Of a stretch of 64,000 nucleotides of DNA, positions 50,036-57,649 are shown in pieces; the first letter of the stretch is position 1, and the number at the start of each line of letters is the position of its first letter. The notes under the pieces were generated by a model. The model was given only the letters and a program-made list of their open reading frames with translations. It was not told the DNA's origin and ran no database searches. Made by a program: the position numbers and the translations under genes. The stretch is from Ochrobactrum sp. BTU1 (GTDB lineage Bacteria > Pseudomonadota > Alphaproteobacteria > Rhizobiales > Rhizobiaceae): assembly GCA_018798825.1 (NCBI GenBank), contig CP076354.1, positions 1,426,001-1,490,000 of the forward strand, read 5' to 3'.

Positions 50036-50742
50036 GCGGCTTCCAATTGTTTTTCTACGCTTGCCCAGGCTGCATTGATGGCAGCAAGGCGTGTATTTGC
50101 GATCTTTATAAATTCCAGCGGAAGACCTTCCGCAACAAGCCGGTCAGGATGGTGCTCTTTCACCAAAGAGCGATAGCGCTTGCGCGCATCCTCAAACGAC
50201 ACACCGCGAACAAGCCCGAGGATGGCATAAGGATCGCCCTCTCCGCGATTGACATGGCGGAGTGCGATGCGCTCGAAGCCTTCCTCGTCATAACCGAAAA
50301 TCTCAGCAACGCTCGCAAGGAACGCCATTTCCTTGTCATGCACATAGCCGTCAGCGGTCGCGATATGAAAAAGACCGTCGAGAATATCTTCAAGCAGATG
50401 ACAATTATCGTCGCCTTCGCGGCAAAGACCTGCCAACTGACGCGCGTAGCTTTCATAGCCCGCCACATCCTGCTGAGCAAGATTATAGAGACGAACCACA
50501 TGAGCGTGCTCTTCTGGCGGCACTGAAAAAATGCTCTGGAACGCCCGAAACTCATCCTGCGTCACCACACCATCCGCTTTTGCCATTTTTGCAGACAGCG
50601 CGATCATGGCAATGGAGAATGCAACGCGACGGCGCGTATCTGCATCGCCCTCAAAAACCGTGCGCACGGCTTCGATAACGCTGGAAATAGCGTTCAGCGT
50701 TACAGAGGTGACGAACTCACCGATGCGGACCCAGATCGACAT
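50032..50742 (-). CDS. djlA: DjlA-type co-chaperone with TerB-like and J domains
   Basis: This 236-residue protein has an N-terminal segment (SIWVRIGEFVTSVTLNAISSVIEAVRTVF) that may be amphipathic rather than a true membrane helix. A TerB/DUF533-like helical domain (about 38-150: SIAMIALSAKMAKADGVVTQDEFRAFQSIF; LFHIATADGYVHDKEMAFLASVAEIFG) follows. The C-terminal J domain (about 168-232) is DPYAILGLVRGVSFEDARKRYRSLVKEHHPDRLVAEG with an intact HPD motif, so it should stimulate DnaK. Its stop overlaps the start of the amidase gene (ATGA), a pairing frequently seen in Rhizobiales. Confidence 0.88.
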   Translation of the reverse strand: MSIWVRIGEFVTSVTLNAISSVIEAVRTVFEGDADTRRRVAFSIAMIALSAKMAKADGVVTQDEFRAFQSIFSVPPEEHAHVVRLYNLAQQDVAGYESYARQLAGLCREGDDNCHLLEDILDGLFHIATADGYVHDKEMAFLASVAEIFGYDEEGFERIALRHVNRGEGDPYAILGLVRGVSFEDARKRYRSLVKEHHPDRLVAEGLPLEFIKIANTRLAAINAAWASVEKQLEAA

Positions 50743-50842
50743 GAATCGTTTCTATATAATTCCGTAAAGGCTGGAAACAACAACCCGTTGCAATCGACGA
50801 AAAAACAATAATTTAGAAAAATATCGCTGCCTGTGAAGACGA

Positions 50843-51283
50843 TTATTGCGCGGCCTGACGAGCCTCAAACGACTGTTGTGCAGCACTCGCCGCCGCTTCG
50901 CCTGCGGCCTGTGCCTGCTCAACGCTCTGACCCACAGCCTTGGCTGCAGCTTCGGCATTGGTGCGCGCACGCTCAATCGCTGCAGCCTTTTGTGCGGGAG
51001 TTATAACGCCAGCATTATCCTGCAAAGCCTTTATTAAATCTGGTCCAGCCTGTGTATCACTGGATGGGGCTGGAGCAGATGTGTTTTGCTCTGGCTGAGC
51101 TGGAGCAGCAGCCTGCTCGTCCTCTCCTTTGCCGCAAGCAGCAAGGGCAACCAGAACAACAGCGGAAATCAAAAACAGAAAATGACGGCTCATAACAAAA
51201 GCCATAACCGAAGAAAGCCTGCGTTTGAACATGGAAAACGCAGTCATACTGTCTTTATTGACGACTACTGCAGAGTTATCCAT
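50843..51283 (-). CDS. small alanine/glutamine-rich lipoprotein of unknown function
   Basis: I do not recognise a family. The product (146 residues from the ATG at 51283, which has AAGGAG eight bases upstream) carries a hydrophobic stretch ending in the lipobox LAAC (SRHFLFLISAVVLVALAACGKGE). From this start the positively charged leader is unusually long (about 34 residues). A shorter start at 51193 (MSRHFLFL) would give a standard lipoprotein signal but lacks a ribosome site. After a Pro/Ala/Gln-rich linker, the C-terminal 80 residues form an Ala-rich helix (PAQKAAAIERARTNAEAAAKAVGQSVEQAQAAGEAAASAAQQSFEARQ), possibly coiled coil or wall-associated. It lies beside another small lipoprotein gene. 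Confidence 0.65.
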   Translation of the reverse strand: MDNSAVVVNKDSMTAFSMFKRRLSSVMAFVMSRHFLFLISAVVLVALAACGKGEDEQAAAPAQPEQNTSAPAPSSDTQAGPDLIKALQDNAGVITPAQKAAAIERARTNAEAAAKAVGQSVEQAQAAGEAAASAAQQSFEARQAAQ

Positions 51284-51375
51284 CAACTTTGCTCCTTTCG
51301 GGGAAAATGGCGGCCTGCAAAACAGACCGCCATTCAGCCGCGAACTGATCGCGGTTCACATAAACCAACTGCAAT

Positions 51376-51576
51376 TTAGTTTGCAGGAGGTGTACCCGTG
51401 CCCGGTGTCGATGGTGCCGGTGCTGGGGTCGACGGAGTCGTTGTCGTATCGTTATTTGCCGGCGCTGATGGCGCAGGGGTGGACGGCGCACTATTCGTAT
51501 CTTTCGAATTGTCGCTGCAGGCAGCAAGTCCGAGGAACGATACGGCAGCTACCGCACTTACCAGAAACTTTTTCAT
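51376..51576 (-). CDS. tiny Pro/Thr/Ser-rich lipoprotein
   Basis: This 66-residue product has a clear lipoprotein signal (MKKFLVSAVAAVSFLGLAAC, lipidated Cys20). It is followed only by a disordered tail of Asn, Asp, Ser, Thr, Pro and Ala with repeated APSTP/TPSTPAP units, so there is no folded domain. AAGGAG sits 7-8 bases before the ATG. It precedes the alanine-rich lipoprotein gene by about 90 bases on the same strand and could share its transcript. Entericidin-like or surface spacer roles are possible; nothing in the sequence decides. Confidence 0.7.
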   Translation of the reverse strand: MKKFLVSAVAAVSFLGLAACSDNSKDTNSAPSTPAPSAPANNDTTTTPSTPAPAPSTPGTGTPPAN

Positions 51577-51968
51577 AATGGCTCTCCTTCCCTAAAAATC
51601 AGCGCTGCGGGGATTTAGCCAACGCTGCTTTGGTTTTCCGTGTCTGATCGGTTCATCCGATCAATCACCTACGAAGACAGTCGCCACATCGCTCTTTAGT
51701 CCCCGGCGATGCTTTACGACGATGCCAACGTCACAACAAAAAACGGCGAGCATGCGGAAAGGTTCTCTCAAATAGTCTTACTGCTCGTAACAAAACGCCA
51801 TAATAACAAAGTTTTAACCATGATTTTCCCGTAAAACTGCCGTCACGCCCCTGTCACTGGCAGATGTTTAACTTGCGCAAACAAGGTCGGATTCGCCTTT
51901 AAAACTTCGCGCATCTTGCCCGAACCAATTCAGAATTCGGGATGCGCTCAATAAACGGGGAGCATGGC
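51577..51968. other. 392-base divergent promoter region between lipoprotein and btaA
   Basis: No gene is visible. The region must hold the promoters of the small lipoprotein (minus) and btaAB (plus). It contains a Pho-box-like repeat at 51840-51857 and a CtrA-type half-site TTAACCAT at 51814-51821. Confidence 0.5.
51840..51857 (+). promoter_or_regulatory. Pho-box-like direct repeat upstream of btaAB
   Basis: CCGTCAC-GCCC-CTGTCAC has two 7-base units with the CTGTCAY form separated by exactly four bases, the architecture of a PhoB-binding site. It lies 111 bases upstream of the btaA start. Betaine-lipid synthesis is induced by phosphate starvation through PhoB in Sinorhizobium, so site and target agree. 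The call is by motif only. Confidence 0.6.
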
Positions 51969-53204
51969 ATGACAGGACAAGACACCAACGGAACGATCCT
52001 TCAACGCGCCGTCACACAAAATCATGCGCTCTCACGACAGGGCTTTTCAGAGCGTCTTTTTGCCTGGTTGTTTAAGGGGCTGGTGTATCCACAAATCTGG
52101 GAGGACCCAGAAGTCGACATGGTGGCACTCGCCATTCAGCCCGGCCATCGTATCGTGACCATTGCGTCTGGCGGCTGCAACGCGCTTTCCTATCTGACCG
52201 CAGATCCGGCTCGCGTCGAGGCCGTCGATCTTAACCGTGCGCATGTGGCGTTCAATCGCCTGAAGCTTGCAGCACTCAAGCACCTGCCCGATTATGCCAC
52301 CTTTTATCGCTTCTATGGCAAGGCTGATGACAAGGCCAATCTCGCCGCCTACCAGCGCTTTATCCGCCCGCATCTTGATCAAGAAAGCCGCGCCTACTGG
52401 GAAAAACGCAAACTAAGTGGCCGCCAGCGCATCTCAATCTTCTCGCGTGACCTGTATCGTCACGGTCTTCTGGGTGTCTTCATCGGCATGGGGCACCGCG
52501 TTGCCCGCCTTTATGGCATTGACCCGCGTGACATTCTCAAGGCACGCACAATGGAAGAGCAGCGGACATTCTTCGATACAACACTCGCACCCTTGTTTGA
52601 AAAACGCATGGTACGCTGGGCCACCGCTCGTAAATCATCGTTGTTTGGCCTTGGCATTCCGCCGCAGCAATATGATGCGCTGGCAACCGCCGGCAATGGC
52701 GACATGGCTTTCGTCCTTCGTGCACGCCTTGAAAAACTCGCCTGCGCCTTTCCGCTGACTGAAAATTATTTCGCCTGGCAGGCCTTCGGACGTGGCTATA
52801 GCGGCAATGAGGAAACCGGCCCCCTTCCGCCCTATCTCTCCCGTGCCAATTTTGAAACCGTGCGCTCCCGCGTGGACCGCATGACGGTTCAAAACGCCAA
52901 CTACACCGAGTTCCTTGCACAGAAGCCAGCCTCATCCGTGGATCGCTATATTCTGCTCGACGCACAGGACTGGATGAATGACGGCCAGCTCAACGCGCTC
53001 TGGAGCGAAATCACACGCACAGCAGCGCCCGGTGCCCGCGTCATCTTCCGCACGGCAGCAGAACCAAGCCTGCTTCCGGGCCGTGTTGATCCGTCAATCC
53101 TGGCCCATTGGGATTACCGCGCAGATGAATCGCGCGCGCTACATGATCGCGACCGCTCTTCTATATATGGCGGCTTTCACCTCTACACATTAAAGGACGC
53201 TTGA
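51969..53204 (+). CDS. btaA: S-adenosylmethionine:diacylglycerol 3-amino-3-carboxypropyl transferase
   Basis: This 411-residue enzyme moves the aminocarboxypropyl group of SAM to diacylglycerol, giving diacylglyceryl-homoserine, the first step of the betaine lipid DGTS. Family landmarks are LVYPQIWEDPEVDMVALAI, the SAM-site HRIVTIASGGCNALSYLTADPARVEAVDLNRAHVAFNRLKLAAL (near 60-100), DPRDILKARTMEEQRTFFD, and VDRYILLDAQDWMNDGQLNALWSEITRTAAPGARVIFRTAAEPS (near 330-370). The ATG at 51969 has GGGGAG six bases upstream and is preferred over the in-frame ATG at 51942. btaB follows by one base, forming an operon. The Pho-box-like repeat upstream suggests induction by phosphate limitation. Confidence 0.9.
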   Translation: MTGQDTNGTILQRAVTQNHALSRQGFSERLFAWLFKGLVYPQIWEDPEVDMVALAIQPGHRIVTIASGGCNALSYLTADPARVEAVDLNRAHVAFNRLKLAALKHLPDYATFYRFYGKADDKANLAAYQRFIRPHLDQESRAYWEKRKLSGRQRISIFSRDLYRHGLLGVFIGMGHRVARLYGIDPRDILKARTMEEQRTFFDTTLAPLFEKRMVRWATARKSSLFGLGIPPQQYDALATAGNGDMAFVLRARLEKLACAFPLTENYFAWQAFGRGYSGNEETGPLPPYLSRANFETVRSRVDRMTVQNANYTEFLAQKPASSVDRYILLDAQDWMNDGQLNALWSEITRTAAPGARVIFRTAAEPSLLPGRVDPSILAHWDYRADESRALHDRDRSSIYGGFHLYTLKDA

Positions 53205-53205
53205 T

Positions 53206-53889
53206 ATGGGTGTTAATCCATTGGGCAGTCGCGGACGGGCTCAGGGCATCGACCATGCCAGCCTGATGGACCGGGTTTATAAGCGGCAACGGCATTTTTA
53301 CGATGCAACCCGCAAATATTATCTCCTTGGCCGCGATACAATGATTGCACGCCTCAATGTTCCGTCCAATGGCCATGTTCTCGAAATCGGTTGCGGCACA
53401 GGCCGCAATCTCGTCAAGACCGCCCAAGCCTACCCGGACGCAAAACTGTTTGGCATCGATATTTCAGCAGAGATGCTGGAAACGGCCCACAGCGCGGCTG
53501 AACGGGCCGGGATTGCCGAACGCACCAGCCTCGAACGCGCCGACGCCACGCATTTCAACCCCGAAGCGCTTTTTGGTCAAAGCAATTTCGACCGTATCTT
53601 CATTTCCTATGCTGTTTCGATGATCCCGCAATGGCAACCTGTCATCCGGGAAAGCATTCGCCACCTCAAACCGGGTGGCGAACTGCACATAGTCGATTTT
53701 GGAGATCAGCAAGGTCTGCCAAACTGGTTTAAGAAAGCACTTTTCACCTGGCTTCGCTGGTTCCATGTGACGCCTCGTAGTGATCTCTTCACTGTCGCAG
53801 ATCACATGGCCGCAGAACAAGGCGCCATATCAAGACACAAAGTGCTCTATCGCGGCTTTGCATGGATCGCGACCATCCGCGCCGAATAA
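53206..53889 (+). CDS. btaB: diacylglyceryl-homoserine N-methyltransferase
   Basis: This 227-residue SAM-dependent methyltransferase trimethylates the homoserine head group to complete DGTS. SAM motif I is VLEIGCGTGRNLVKTA (near 63), followed by FGIDISAEMLETA, a post-I acidic region, and DRIFISYAVSMIPQW and LKPGGELHIVDFGDQQGLP (motifs II and III). SLMDRVYKRQRHFYDATRKYYLLGRD at the N-terminus is typical of BtaB. It begins one base after the btaA stop. The context makes other methyltransferase assignments unlikely. No terminator is evident after it. Confidence 0.9.
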   Translation: MGVNPLGSRGRAQGIDHASLMDRVYKRQRHFYDATRKYYLLGRDTMIARLNVPSNGHVLEIGCGTGRNLVKTAQAYPDAKLFGIDISAEMLETAHSAAERAGIAERTSLERADATHFNPEALFGQSNFDRIFISYAVSMIPQWQPVIRESIRHLKPGGELHIVDFGDQQGLPNWFKKALFTWLRWFHVTPRSDLFTVADHMAAEQGAISRHKVLYRGFAWIATIRAE

Positions 53890-54006
53890 GCCGCAACTGG
53901 TGCGACACAATCTATTTCCAGCAAAGTTTTGCCCGCTGACTGATGACGTCAGCATCGGGATCGCGTAACCCTTGTTAAGATTGATTCGCGACACCGGGAC
54001 CACTGT

Positions 54007-54840
54007 ATGAACCGTATGGCCAACCGCAGCATTCTAGCCCTTGGCATGTTACTTCTGGCCGGCTGCACCACAGTCGACTACGACTTCGCCGACGTTAAAA
54101 AGTCAGGCAATTCGATGCAGCAGATGGCGCGCCCGACAGGAGCCGTCAATGCACCGCGGTTCGGTGATCGAAAACCGTTTGAATGGACGGGCCGCACACC
54201 ATGGCATTATCCAATCCATGGTACGGATGTTTCAAAATATCAGGTCGATGTTGATTGGAGTGCCGTACGCCGCAGCGGCATTTCGTTTGCCTTCATCAAG
54301 GCAACAGAAGGCGGCGACCGCTTTGATGACCGTTTCACCGAGCATTGGAACGGCGCGAAGCAGGCTGGCATTCCGCGCAGCGCTTATCATTTCTATTACT
54401 TCTGCCGCCCAGCCATCGAGCAGGCACGCTGGTACATTCAGAATGTTCCGCGCGATCCGAACGCACTGCCTCCTGTTCTCGATATGGAATGGAACGCAAG
54501 TTCGCCGAGCTGTAAGCTAAGGCCAAATGCGGTCGTGGTGCGCAAGGAAATGAAGATTTTCCTTGATGCCGTCGAAAAGCACTATGGCAAACGACCGATC
54601 ATCTACACAACGGTCGACTTCTTCGATGAGAATGACCTCAACCAGATGCGGGAATATCCGTTCTGGCTGCGATCCACGGCTGGGCATCCTACAGAGAAAT
54701 ACGGGCCACATCCTTGGACCTTCTGGCAATATACGGGTACGGGAACCATTCCGGGCATCAAGGGTGATGCAGATATCAATGTGTTTGCCGGCAGTGCCAG
54801 TGCATGGAAAAAGTGGCTGGAAAGCAACAAGGTCCGTTAA
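54007..54840 (+). CDS. GH25-family lysozyme, outer membrane or periplasmic lipoprotein
   Basis: This 277-residue protein has a lipoprotein signal peptide (LGMLLLAGC, lipidated Cys20) and a glycoside hydrolase 25 domain (about 70-270). The domain shows HGTDVSKYQVDVDWSAVRRSGISFAFIKATEGGDRFDDRF, the catalytic Asp/Glu pair in LPPVLDMEWNASSP (near 160-163), RPIIYTTVDFFDEND and WTFWQYTGTGTIPGIKGDADINVFAG. GH25 enzymes hydrolyse MurNAc-GlcNAc bonds (muramidase). Alphaproteobacterial relatives are common as lipid-anchored forms, probably for wall turnover. It lies alone, with mltB 116 bases downstream on the same strand. Confidence 0.88.
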   Translation: MNRMANRSILALGMLLLAGCTTVDYDFADVKKSGNSMQQMARPTGAVNAPRFGDRKPFEWTGRTPWHYPIHGTDVSKYQVDVDWSAVRRSGISFAFIKATEGGDRFDDRFTEHWNGAKQAGIPRSAYHFYYFCRPAIEQARWYIQNVPRDPNALPPVLDMEWNASSPSCKLRPNAVVVRKEMKIFLDAVEKHYGKRPIIYTTVDFFDENDLNQMREYPFWLRSTAGHPTEKYGPHPWTFWQYTGTGTIPGIKGDADINVFAGSASAWKKWLESNKVR

Positions 54841-54956
54841 CTCGGCATCAAATGAGAACTCACGCTAAGTTTCGCTTCATTTCCATGACGTGATGAGGCA
54901 ATAGCTTTTGGAAATAAATGGGGAAGTTCTTTCTCTTTTAATTGTGAGTTCTCTCG

Positions 54957-56180
54957 ATGAAACTTATCGCTTCAGTGATGGCTGCCGCTTTACTGGCATC
55001 AACTGCAATTTCTCCCGCGCTCGCCTCTCCGGGCCCGGATGCCGCAACCAATGCGACCAATCTGCCTAAGCCGGAATGCGAGATCGATTACGGTCAGTGG
55101 ATGGATAATCTGACCAAGGAAGCACGCGAAGCAGGCGTGGGTGAAAAGGGCATTGCCGAGCTACACAAGGCTATGCTTGAGCAAAAAGTTCTCGACCGCG
55201 ACCGCAAACAGACGGTCTTCAACCTGACCTTCACCGAATTCTCCAAGCGCTTGATTTCCGAAGCGCGCCTGAAGAACGGCCAGAGCAACCTCGTCAAATA
55301 TGCCGATGTGTTCAAGAAGGTCGAAGACACTTATGGCGTGCCGGGTCCGGTTCTTGCAGCCTTCTGGGGTCTTGAAACCGATTACGGCGCCATTCAGGGT
55401 GATTTCGATACGCTGAACGCGCTTGTGACGCTTTCCTACGACTGCCGCCGCCCAGAGCTCTTCCGTCCTCAGTTGATCGCCCTTCTCAAGCTTTTCGATA
55501 CCGGTGTTGTCGATGCGGCAACTACAGGCGCATGGGCTGGCGAAATCGGCATGATGCAGCTTCTGCCGAAGGATTATCTTGAGCGCGGCGTTGACGGCGA
55601 CGGCGACGGCAAGGTCGATCTGAAGAACAGCGTACCTGATGCGATGATGACGGCAGGCCGCATGATTTCCGAACTCGGCTGGAAACGCGGCGAGCCTTGG
55701 CTTGAAGAAGTACGCATCACCAAAGACCTGCCGTGGGAAGAATCCATCCGCACCAATCGCAAGCCGCATTCGTGGTGGGCTGAACAGGGCGTCGTGGGCC
55801 TCAAGGGACCGCTTGGCCCTGATGATGGCGATGCATCGCTCCTACTGCCGTTGGGCCGCAAGGGACCAGCATTCCTGTCTTATGCAAACTTCGATGTTTT
55901 CGTGGAGTGGAACAAGTCGATTGTTTACGCGACCACGGCTGCTTATTTTGCCACCCGCCTTGCAGGTGCTCCAGCCTTCAATCCGGGCAACCCTGATCAG
56001 GGCTTGACGCAGGAACAGATGAAGGAACTGCAGAACAAGCTTCAGGCTCGTGGCTATGATATGGGCAAGATTGATGGTGTCTTCGGCGTATTGACCCGCG
56101 ATGCAGTGCGCACCGAGCAGCTGCGTCTTGGAATGCCAGCTGATTCCTGGCCAACTCCAGAGCTGCTTGAAAAGCTCTGA
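54957..56180 (+). CDS. lytic murein transglycosylase (MltB family) with PG-binding domain
   Basis: This 407-residue periplasmic enzyme has a cleavable signal peptide (about 1-23, ALASPG) and no lipobox. The SLT_2 catalytic domain (about 42-330) includes the active Glu in LAAFWGLETDYGAIQGDFDTLNALVTLSYDCRR (near 141) and the MltB segment GEIGMMQLLPKDYLERGVDGDGDGKVDLKNSVPDAMMTAGRML-like, with an EF-hand-like Asp-rich loop. A peptidoglycan-binding type 1 domain closes the protein (MKELQNKLQARGYDMGKIDGVFGVLTRDAVRTEQ). Two cysteines (KPECE near the start and YDCRR) may pair. Many relatives are annotated lytic murein transglycosylase. A strong terminator follows. Confidence 0.92.
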   Translation: MKLIASVMAAALLASTAISPALASPGPDAATNATNLPKPECEIDYGQWMDNLTKEAREAGVGEKGIAELHKAMLEQKVLDRDRKQTVFNLTFTEFSKRLISEARLKNGQSNLVKYADVFKKVEDTYGVPGPVLAAFWGLETDYGAIQGDFDTLNALVTLSYDCRRPELFRPQLIALLKLFDTGVVDAATTGAWAGEIGMMQLLPKDYLERGVDGDGDGKVDLKNSVPDAMMTAGRMISELGWKRGEPWLEEVRITKDLPWEESIRTNRKPHSWWAEQGVVGLKGPLGPDDGDASLLLPLGRKGPAFLSYANFDVFVEWNKSIVYATTAAYFATRLAGAPAFNPGNPDQGLTQEQMKELQNKLQARGYDMGKIDGVFGVLTRDAVRTEQLRLGMPADSWPTPELLEKL

Positions 56181-56194
56181 CTCTGAATAAATCC

Positions 56195-56221
56195 AAGGCG
56201 CGGATAACCCCGCGCCTTTTT
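56195..56221 (+). terminator. terminator of the mltB-type gene
   Basis: AAGGCGCGG (56195-56203) and CCGCGCCTT (56210-56218) form a perfect 9-bp stem with a six-base loop, running into TTTTT. It lies 14 bases past the stop codon. Confidence 0.85.
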
Positions 56222-56225
56222 AGTT

Positions 56226-56260
56226 CTAGAGTATTTCCAGCAAAAGCGGGAACCGCTCTA
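56226..56260. repeat. possible fragment of a dispersed intergenic repeat
   Basis: The stretch containing AGAGTATTTCCAGCAAAAGC and GGGAACCGCTCT resembles the core of short rhizobial/Brucellaceae intergenic repeats (the AGAGCxTTTCCAGCAAAAG type). AGAG and CTCT ends could pair. It lies between the mltB terminator and the AEC carrier start. Recognition is from memory, and only one copy is in this window. Confidence 0.4.
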
Positions 56261-56280
56261 TCGTTGCAAGTGATCCCGCC

Positions 56281-57216
56281 ATGCTCTCGACTCTGATCGT
56301 CGTCCTGCCCGTATTCGCCCTGATTTTCTCAGGCTGGCTTGCGTTCAAGCTGAAAATATTGGGCCCATATGCAATTGCGGAACTCAATCGCTTTGTCGTT
56401 TATCTCGCACTGCCGGCCCTGCTGTTCGACATCATGGCCAACACCCATGGCAGCGATCTTTGGCAGCCGGGCTTTATCGCCGTGTTTCTGCTCAGCAGCG
56501 CCATCGCCTTTGCCCTGCCCTTCATTATCCGCCTGCGGGGCAAGCAACCGCTCGCAGACAGCGCCATCGATGGCCTTAATGCAGCCTATCCCAATACGGG
56601 CTATATGGGCATTCCGCTTTCGATGATTGCATTTGGTTCAGGCGTACTCGCTGCAACTACGATCACCATCATCATCACCGTTTGTGTGACATTCGCTTTT
56701 GCGATTGTTCTGATCGAGATCGGCCTGCAAACCGAGAAGAAGCCGCTGCATCTAGTGTGGAAGGTTACGCGTTCGCTGATCCGCAATCCGCTGCTCGTTG
56801 CACCATTCCTCGGAATGCTGGTGCCTGTGACTGGCTTTACCATTCCTGCTCCTGCCGAAACCTTCCTGAAGATGTTGGGCGGCGCTGCCTCTCCTTGCGC
56901 GCTGGTTGCGCTTGGACTTTTCCTTGCCCAGCCGCGCAAGATTGAGCGCAAAAGCGTCAATGCCATCGCTTTTCTTGTTTCGGTCAAGCTCATTATCATG
57001 CCGCTCGCCACATGGCTGCTTGCAGTCTATGTGTTTAAACTGCCGTCACATCTGGCACAAAGCGCGACTTTGCTCGCCGCACTCCCCGCTGGCACCGGAC
57101 CCTTCATGCTGGCCGAACATTACCGCCGTGAGGCGGCAATTACGTCGAATGTAATCCTCTATTCGACAACGATTTCAGTCGTGACTCTGTCTGTGTTTCT
57201 GGCGTTTATCAGCTGA
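56281..57216 (+). CDS. AEC (auxin efflux carrier) family transporter
   Basis: This 311-residue inner membrane protein has ten predicted helices of the AEC/PIN-like fold. Typical segments are LIVVLPVFALIFSGWLAFKLKILG at the N-terminus, AELNRFVVYLALPALLFDIMA, the conserved AAYPNTGYMGIPLSMIAFG (near 100-115), ASPCALVALGLFLA (near 200), and ALPAGTGPFMLAEHYRREAAITSNVILYSTTISVVTLSVF at the end. Relatives move malonate, malate or other organic acids, but bacterial substrates are mostly unknown. No neighbouring gene suggests one. A repeat fragment lies between it and the preceding gene. Confidence 0.87.
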   Translation: MLSTLIVVLPVFALIFSGWLAFKLKILGPYAIAELNRFVVYLALPALLFDIMANTHGSDLWQPGFIAVFLLSSAIAFALPFIIRLRGKQPLADSAIDGLNAAYPNTGYMGIPLSMIAFGSGVLAATTITIIITVCVTFAFAIVLIEIGLQTEKKPLHLVWKVTRSLIRNPLLVAPFLGMLVPVTGFTIPAPAETFLKMLGGAASPCALVALGLFLAQPRKIERKSVNAIAFLVSVKLIIMPLATWLLAVYVFKLPSHLAQSATLLAALPAGTGPFMLAEHYRREAAITSNVILYSTTISVVTLSVFLAFIS

Positions 57217-57462
57217 TAACACCCAAAAAATTGTGTCAAAACCACCTTCAAAATTGGCGGTTTCGTGGCATTTTCATGAAATGTGAACAAAATTTTACAG
57301 TTAAAAATTTCAATGACTTAGGTGGTAAACAGAAGGTTTTTTCCACGATCACCGCATATTGCAGCAAGAAATCTTCTTTTGTTTGAGGCCTTTTGCGCTT
57401 AGATTCAGGTTCTCTACCAGCGCGCATTCGACTTCGTCGGATGCATAGAAGGAGACAGACCA

Positions 57463-57549
57463 ATGGGACTTACGCGATCTTTGAATGTCCTCATGATCTG
57501 TGCAGCATTTGCATTTGTTGCAGCGTTGATAGCAGGCGTTATTCCCTGA
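57463..57549 (+). CDS. 28-residue single-pass membrane peptide
   Basis: This short gene was found by eye. ATG at 57463 has AAGGAG eight bases upstream, the best ribosome site nearby, and TGA ends it at 57549. The product begins MGLTRSLNVLMICAAFAFVA and ends ALIAGVIP, that is, one basic residue (Arg5) followed by a 20-residue hydrophobic helix. A bidirectional terminator sits 68 bases downstream. The preceding 246 bases are AT-rich and non-coding, with room for a promoter. Small one-helix proteins of this look (TRSLNVLxxCAAFAFV) occur in other Rhizobiales, as far as I recall. Function is unknown; it could bind a larger membrane protein. Confidence 0.68.
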   Translation: MGLTRSLNVLMICAAFAFVAALIAGVIP

Positions 57550-57616
57550 TTGGGAACAGCCTAAGCCATTAGACGGCATCGGTTTTGAGGATGAACCGAC
57601 CCGTTTCACTTAAAGG

Positions 57617-57645
57617 AAAAGCCCGGTTTCAGACCGGGCTTTTTT
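57617..57645. terminator. bidirectional terminator between the small membrane peptide gene and metF
   Basis: GCCCGGT (57621-57627) and ACCGGGC (57633-57639) pair around a TTCAG loop, extended by AAAA/TTTT to 11 bp. Runs of T follow on both strands (TTTTTT plus, TTTTCC minus). It serves the peptide gene and metF, whose stop lies five bases beyond. Confidence 0.85.
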
Positions 57646-57649
57646 CATT

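Noticed and set aside
51814-51821. CtrA half-site TTAACCAT upstream of btaA
   Set aside because: Only a half-site and no reason to expect cell-cycle control of betaine lipid synthesis; probably chance.
53935-53953. GCTGAC-N7-GTCAGC dyad after btaB as a terminator
   Set aside because: Six-base stem without T-run and far from the stop codon; not convincing.
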